DNA of 64,000 bases from Nodosilinea sp. PGN35 (GTDB taxonomy: Bacteria > Cyanobacteriota > Cyanobacteriia > Phormidesmidales > Phormidesmidaceae): assembly GCF_029109325.1 (NCBI RefSeq), contig NZ_JAQKQJ010000021.1, positions 52,377 through 116,376 of the forward strand, read 5' to 3'. Shown here in pieces: positions 59,604-64,000 of this stretch (position 1 is the first letter of the stretch; each line of letters begins with the position of its first letter). The notes beneath the pieces are model-generated. The model was not told the DNA's origin. It searched no databases and worked only from the letters and a program-made list of their open reading frames with translations. A program made the translations under genes and the position numbers.

Positions 59604-62600
59604 CTAGGCCGTAAACACAAAATGCTGGCGGGTGATGGTGTGGGCGTTGACATCCAGCAGGGTGGCCAGGGCGTGGGTTTGACCGCCCACGTTGACCGAA
59701 AGCAGCGTGTTTAGGCCACTCTGCTGGAGCTGCACATTGCTCCAGCCCAGGCCGCCCATGGCGCTGAGATCGATGCGATCGCCCACAATCTCAAAGTCCC
59801 GAATGGTGTCAAAACCGTCGGTTAGGGCCTGGTACTTAAAGGTGTCGTTGCCAATGCCGCCTATCAGCAGGTCATTGCCGGGGCCGCCGATCAGCACATC
59901 GTTGCCGCTGCCGCCGCTGAGCACATCGTCGCCAGCACCGCCCAGTAGCCAGTCGTTGCCGCTGCCGCCGCTGATTATGTCGTCGCCGTCACCGCCGTCG
60001 AGGTAGTCGTTGCCGCTGCCGCCGTTGATCACATCGCTGCCCGCTTCGCCGTAGATCGAGTCGTTGCCGCCGCCCGCGCTGATCATGTCGTTGCCGTCAC
60101 CACCGTAGATGACGTCGGTGTCGCTGCCGCCGGTAATAATGTCGTCGCCGCCGTAGCCGTAGAAAATATCGGGGTTACTGAGGCCGCTGATGCTGCCGTC
60201 GGGGTTGACGCCGTAGATGATGTCGTTGCCGTTGGTGCCGTTGACGCCGTCCCCCGCCCACTGCACCAGGGTGGTGGCGGTGTTGCTGCTGTCTTTGCCG
60301 TCGCTGAGGGTAATGTCAACGGTGCGGTGCTGCCGGTTGGGGAAAAGGGCGGTGTTTTCGTAGGCAACGGCGGCGATCGCAGTTTGGTAATCACTGAGCG
60401 ACGCCAGCCCCGTCAGGGTCAGGCTGCCGGTTGTCGGGTCGTAGGCACTGGCGGTAATGCCGCCGGGCAGCGCCCCCACCACCAGCCGTTCGTCGCTACC
60501 GTTCAACCGGTTGAACAGGGTAAAGGTAACCGAGGCCAGGGTGGAGTCATCGATGTCGAGAATGGTCAGGGTGGCTGGGGCGATCGCCTTCGCCCCAGCC
60601 GCCGGGTCATAGACCGCCCCATAGCCTGTCCCTGGCTGGGTGCTATCCAAATCCAGCACGGGCGCATCGTTGGTGCCGTTGATGGTGATGGTTAAAGTAG
60701 CGATATCGCTGCCGCCAGTGCCATTGCTGACGGTGTAGGTAAAGACCTCACTCAAGCTTTGATTTACCGTAATCGCCTGCACCGCCGGGTTGGTATTGTC
60801 GAGGCTGTAGCTATAGGTGCCATCGCTCGCCCAGGTGAGACTGCCGTAGCTGCCCACCAGGGGCTGGGTCGGGTCGGTAGCCGTCGTGCCCCCTCGCTGA
60901 ACGGCAACCACGCTGAGACTGGCGCTGTTGGTGTCGGTATCGTTCAGCAGCAGGTTGCCAGCAACTGGGGCGATCGCATCTTCGCTAATGGCATTGGTAT
61001 CGTCTGTCGCCACCGTCGTCCCACTGCCGTCTTGAATAGTCCCAACACCGACGGCGTTTTTCGTGCCGCCGCTGGTGTAGGTTGCCGTCAGCGCAAATGT
61101 TTCAGCAGTTTCAGCCAGAGTGTCAGCGGTAATGCCAGTACGCACCTGCACAATACCCCCGGCAGGGATGGTGACATTGCCCCCGGCATACAGCAGCCAA
61201 GTTGCACCCCCATCCAAGGAATATTCCAAACCGCCATTGCCAAAGTCTTCGCCATCGTTGAGCACCGCATTGGTCTCTTTCGTGGCCGGGTTCACCCCCG
61301 AACCTGCGGTATCTAAAGCTATAGTCTGCCCAGCCACCCCAGCCACCGTAAAGAGGGCAAAGCTATCTACGCCTTCCGTAACGGTGGGGCTCGTGACCGT
61401 CAGCGATCGGTCATCGTCCAGATTGGTGGTAGCAGTATCAGGGATGCCACCAATCACAGTGCCAGGGAATTTAACGCCTGTCCCATCATCGACGATGGTG
61501 CCAGTACCGGTCGTGCCAGTGCCACCTGTATTCGTTGCCGTTAGGCTAAACGTCTCTGCCCCTTCGTACACCCCATCATTCGTAATGGTAGTGCGTACCA
61601 GCAAGGTGCCCCCCGCAGGGATACTCACTAGCGCGTTGGCGGTGTAGTTGACCCAGTCAGTACCATCCCAGTACTGGAGGCCAGGGCCGTAGTCGGCTCC
61701 AGTAGCAGTGCCATCGGCCAGGCTAAGAGTAACTTGCTGACTAGCCGCCCCACCCACGGTAAAGACCGCGTAGGGCGATGCTTCATTCACCGTGGGGCTC
61801 GTGACCGTCAGCGGGCGATCATCGTCCAGATTGGTAGCTACGGTATCGGGAATACCACCGCTCACGGTGCCAGGGAATTTGACCCCAGTGCCGTCATCGA
61901 CGATGGTGCCGGTACCAGTCGTACCAGTACCGCCAGTATTGGTAGCCGTCAAAGTGAAGGTTTCAGCACCTTCATACACCCCGTCGTTGACGATGGAGGT
62001 ACGTACCAGCAAGGTACCGCCTGCGGGGATACTCACTAGCGCGTTGGCAGTGTAGTTCACCCAGTCGGTGCCGTCCCAGTACTGAAGGCCAGGGCCATAG
62101 TCAGCCCCAGTGGCAGTACCATCAGCAAGGCTAAGAGTGACCTGCTGGTTAGCCGCTCCACCCACAGTAAAGACCGCATAGGGCGAAGCTTCGTTGACCA
62201 TAGGGCTGCTCACCGTCAGCGGGCGGTCATCATCCAGATTGGTCGTTATGGTGTCAGGAATGCTGCCCGTCACGGTGCCAGGGAATTTGGTGCCGGTGCC
62301 ATCGTCAACAACGGTGCCGGTACCAGTCGTGCCCGTGCCGCCAGTATTGGTGGCCGTCAGTGTGAAAGTCTCGGCACCTTCGTACATCCCATCGTTAACG
62401 ATAGTGGTGCGTACCAAGAGCGTGCCACCAGCAGGGATGCCCACTAGCGCGTTGGTGGTGTAATTCACCCAGTTCGTGCCATCCCAGTACTGAAGCGCAG
62501 GGCCGTAGTCGGCTCCAGTAGCAGTACCATCAGCCAAGCTAAGGGTGATCTGTTGGTTAGCCGCTCCCCCCACGGTAAAGACCGCGTAGGGCGAAGCTTC

Positions 62601-64000
62601 ATTGACCGTGGGACTCGTAACCGTCAGCGGGCGGTCATCGTCCAAGTTGGTCGTTGCGGTATCGGGAGTACCACCGGTCACAGTGCCGGGATACTTAACG
62701 CCCGTGCCGTCATCGACGATGGTGCCTGTACCGTTGGTACCAGTACCGCCGGTATTTGTTGCCGTTAGAGTGAACGTCTCTGCCCCTTCGTACACGCCAT
62801 CGTTGACGATGGTGGTGCGTACCAAAAGACTGCCGCCCGCAGAAAGGGCGACTAGTGCGTTGGCAGTGTAGTTCACCCAGTCAGTGCCATCCCAATACTG
62901 AAGTGCAGGGCCATAATCCGCTCCAGTGGCAGTGCCATCAGCAAGGCTAAGGGTGATCTGTTGGTTAGCCGCTCCACCCACGGTAAATACCGCGTAGGGT
63001 GAAGCTTCATTGACCGTGGGGCTGCTCACCGCCAACAAACGGTCATCATCCAGATTGGTGCTGGCGGTGTCAGGGATGCCACCGGTCACCGTGCCAGGGA
63101 ATTTGAGTCCCGTCCCGTCATCAACAATGGTGCCGGTACCAGTCGTGCCAGTGCCGCCAGTATTGGTAGCCGTCAACGTGAAGGTTTCAGAACCTTCAAA
63201 CACGCCATCGTTGACGATGGTGGTGCGGACTAGAAGCATTCCCCCCGCAGGTATACTCACTAGCGCATTGGCGGTGTAGTTCACCCAGTCGGTGCCGTCC
63301 CAGTACTGAAGGCCAGGGCCGTAGTCAGCTCCAGTGGCAGTACCATCAGCCAGGCTAAGGGTGATTTGCTGATTCGCTGCACCCCCCACAGTGAAGACCA
63401 CATAGGGCGAAGCTTCGTTAACCGTGGGGCTGCTCACCGTCAGCGGGCGGTCATCATCCAGATTGGTCGTTACGGTGTCAGGAACACCACCAGTTACAAC
63501 GCCGGTGTACTTAACGCCCGTACCGTCATCGACGATGGTGCCGGTACCGGTACCACCGGTACCACCGGTATTCGTTGCCGTTAGGGTGAACGTCTCTGCC
63601 CCTTCGTACACACCATCGTTAACGATGGTGGTGCGGACTAGAAGCGTTCCCCCCGCAGGTATACTCACTAGCGCATTGGCAGTGTAGTTTACCCAGGTGG
63701 TGCCGTCCCAGTACTGAAGCGCAGGGCCATAGTCGGCTCCGATCGCAGTGCCATCGGCCAAGCTAAGGGTGATTTGCTGATTAGCCGCTCCACCCACAGA
63801 GAAGATCGCATAGGGCGAAGCTTCATTGACCGTCGGGCTGCTCACTGTCAGCGGACGGTCATCGTCCAGATTGGTGGTGGCGGTATCAGGAACACCACCA
63901 GTCACGGTGCCGGGGAATTTAACGCCCGTACCGTCATCGACAATGGTGCCGGTACCGGTCGTGCCAGTACCACCGGTATTCGTTGCCGTTAGGGTGAACG
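59604..64000 (-). CDS. Second giant RTX surface protein, C-terminal part (5' end beyond window)
   Basis: At least 1,465 codons, open to the right edge. From the edge: tandem 136-residue Calx-beta-like repeats (each with TVNEASPYAVFTVGGAANQ, DGTATGADYGPALQYWDGT, NDGVYEGAETFTLTATN, GTGTIVDDGTG), a diverged final unit (near 61000-61400), a VCBS/cadherin-like domain (SYGSLTWASDGTYSYSLDN, TITINGTNDAPV), then RTX nonapeptides (GGDGDDIISGGSGNDWL type, about 59840-60180) and a type I secretion C-terminus ending HFVFTA. The N-terminus is unseen. An ATG at 63905 lies within the repeat and is not a real start. Likely extracellular Ca2+-dependent adhesin or filament protein. Confidence 0.9.
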   Translation of the reverse strand, partial: FTLTATNTGGTGTTGTGTIVDDGTGVKFPGTVTGGVPDTATTNLDDDRPLTVSSPTVNEASPYAIFSVGGAANQQITLSLADGTAIGADYGPALQYWDGTTWVNYTANALVSIPAGGTLLVRTTIVNDGVYEGAETFTLTATNTGGTGGTGTGTIVDDGTGVKYTGVVTGGVPDTVTTNLDDDRPLTVSSPTVNEASPYVVFTVGGAANQQITLSLADGTATGADYGPGLQYWDGTDWVNYTANALVSIPAGGMLLVRTTIVNDGVFEGSETFTLTATNTGGTGTTGTGTIVDDGTGLKFPGTVTGGIPDTASTNLDDDRLLAVSSPTVNEASPYAVFTVGGAANQQITLSLADGTATGADYGPALQYWDGTDWVNYTANALVALSAGGSLLVRTTIVNDGVYEGAETFTLTATNTGGTGTNGTGTIVDDGTGVKYPGTVTGGTPDTATTNLDDDRPLTVTSPTVNEASPYAVFTVGGAANQQITLSLADGTATGADYGPALQYWDGTNWVNYTTNALVGIPAGGTLLVRTTIVNDGMYEGAETFTLTATNTGGTGTTGTGTVVDDGTGTKFPGTVTGSIPDTITTNLDDDRPLTVSSPMVNEASPYAVFTVGGAANQQVTLSLADGTATGADYGPGLQYWDGTDWVNYTANALVSIPAGGTLLVRTSIVNDGVYEGAETFTLTATNTGGTGTTGTGTIVDDGTGVKFPGTVSGGIPDTVATNLDDDRPLTVTSPTVNEASPYAVFTVGGAASQQVTLSLADGTATGADYGPGLQYWDGTDWVNYTANALVSIPAGGTLLVRTTITNDGVYEGAETFSLTATNTGGTGTTGTGTIVDDGTGVKFPGTVIGGIPDTATTNLDDDRSLTVTSPTVTEGVDSFALFTVAGVAGQTIALDTAGSGVNPATKETNAVLNDGEDFGNGGLEYSLDGGATWLLYAGGNVTIPAGGIVQVRTGITADTLAETAETFALTATYTSGGTKNAVGVGTIQDGSGTTVATDDTNAISEDAIAPVAGNLLLNDTDTNSASLSVVAVQRGGTTATDPTQPLVGSYGSLTWASDGTYSYSLDNTNPAVQAITVNQSLSEVFTYTVSNGTGGSDIATLTITINGTNDAPVLDLDSTQPGTGYGAVYDPAAGAKAIAPATLTILDIDDSTLASVTFTLFNRLNGSDERLVVGALPGGITASAYDPTTGSLTLTGLASLSDYQTAIAAVAYENTALFPNRQHRTVDITLSDGKDSSNTATTLVQWAGDGVNGTNGNDIIYGVNPDGSISGLSNPDIFYGYGGDDIITGGSDTDVIYGGDGNDMISAGGGNDSIYGEAGSDVINGGSGNDYLDGGDGDDIISGGSGNDWLLGGAGDDVLSGGSGNDVLIGGPGNDLLIGGIGNDTFKYQALTDGFDTIRDFEIVGDRIDLSAMGGLGWSNVQLQQSGLNTLLSVNVGGQTHALATLLDVNAHTITRQHFVFTA
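61396..64000 (-). repeat. 136-residue (408-bp) tandem repeats, at least six
   Basis: The anchor ACCGTCAGC (or variant) recurs at 61396, 61804, 62212, 62620, 63028, 63436 and 63844: six intervals of exactly 408 bp. Units differ mostly at silent positions, so protein is more conserved than DNA. The array continues past the window edge. Confidence 0.95.

Noticed and set aside
61396..64000. Regular spacing suggestive of a CRISPR or satellite array
   Set aside because: The 408-bp units are wholly coding, keep frame, and vary at silent positions; there are no short identical repeats with unique spacers.
1..64000. tRNA, rRNA, prophage or intact transposase genes
   Set aside because: None were recognised on either strand when reading the sequence and reading frames; short structured RNAs could still be missed by eye.

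Overview
The window is GC-rich DNA, dense in the octamer GCGATCGC (HIP1), with a typical cyanobacterial gene set: Psb32-like protein, CobN, RppA/RppB-like two-component pair, phytochrome-type GAF kinase and RTX/DUF4347 giant proteins. A filamentous cyanobacterium of the Leptolyngbya/Nodosilinea kind is my best guess; the genus is inference. No rRNA, tRNA, CRISPR array, prophage or intact insertion sequence was seen.

Layout. (1) 1-18.1 kb is rich in signalling genes: a multi-PAS/GAF hybrid kinase, cobN, a second hybrid kinase with a degenerate receiver, a Psb32-like TPM protein, an OmpR-type pair facing a secreted 30-residue-repeat protein across a cop-box-like operator, a second OmpR-type pair (RppA/RppB-like), a stand-alone degenerate receiver, and lgt. 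(2) 18.1-20.6 kb holds a small GlsB/YeaQ-type membrane protein, a 488-bp non-coding stretch with competing hairpins, and a conserved hypothetical gene. (3) 20.6-33.6 kb is a polyol uptake and catabolism cluster. It has a binding lipoprotein, two permeases, an ATPase and mannitol 2-dehydrogenase on the minus strand; a divergent SDR dehydrogenase, SorC-type regulator and fructokinase; then an intradiol-dioxygenase-like lipoprotein, xylulokinase and a type II NADH dehydrogenase. The set parallels the smo/mtl operons of Rhodobacter and Pseudomonas and is unexpected in a cyanobacterium. (4) 34.7-64 kb is almost wholly cell-surface protein genes on the minus strand: a giant type I-secreted protein broken by an 89-bp frameshifting insertion (6,868 residues if repaired), a 235-residue unknown, an 858-residue putative inverse autotransporter with a beta-helix passenger, and the C-terminal part of a second giant RTX protein with 136-residue tandem repeats.

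How the parts work together (inference). The polyol cluster would import mannitol, sorbitol or arabitol, oxidise them to fructose or xylulose, and phosphorylate these into the pentose phosphate/Calvin pool, with NDH-2 re-oxidising the NADH. The surface locus would provide large Ca2+-binding extracellular proteins for adhesion, defence or motility. Short repeats are spread through the window: octamer and heptamer tandems (three sites inside cobN), a TIR-bounded element, paired hairpin repeats and a bipartite GGTTRARACA motif.
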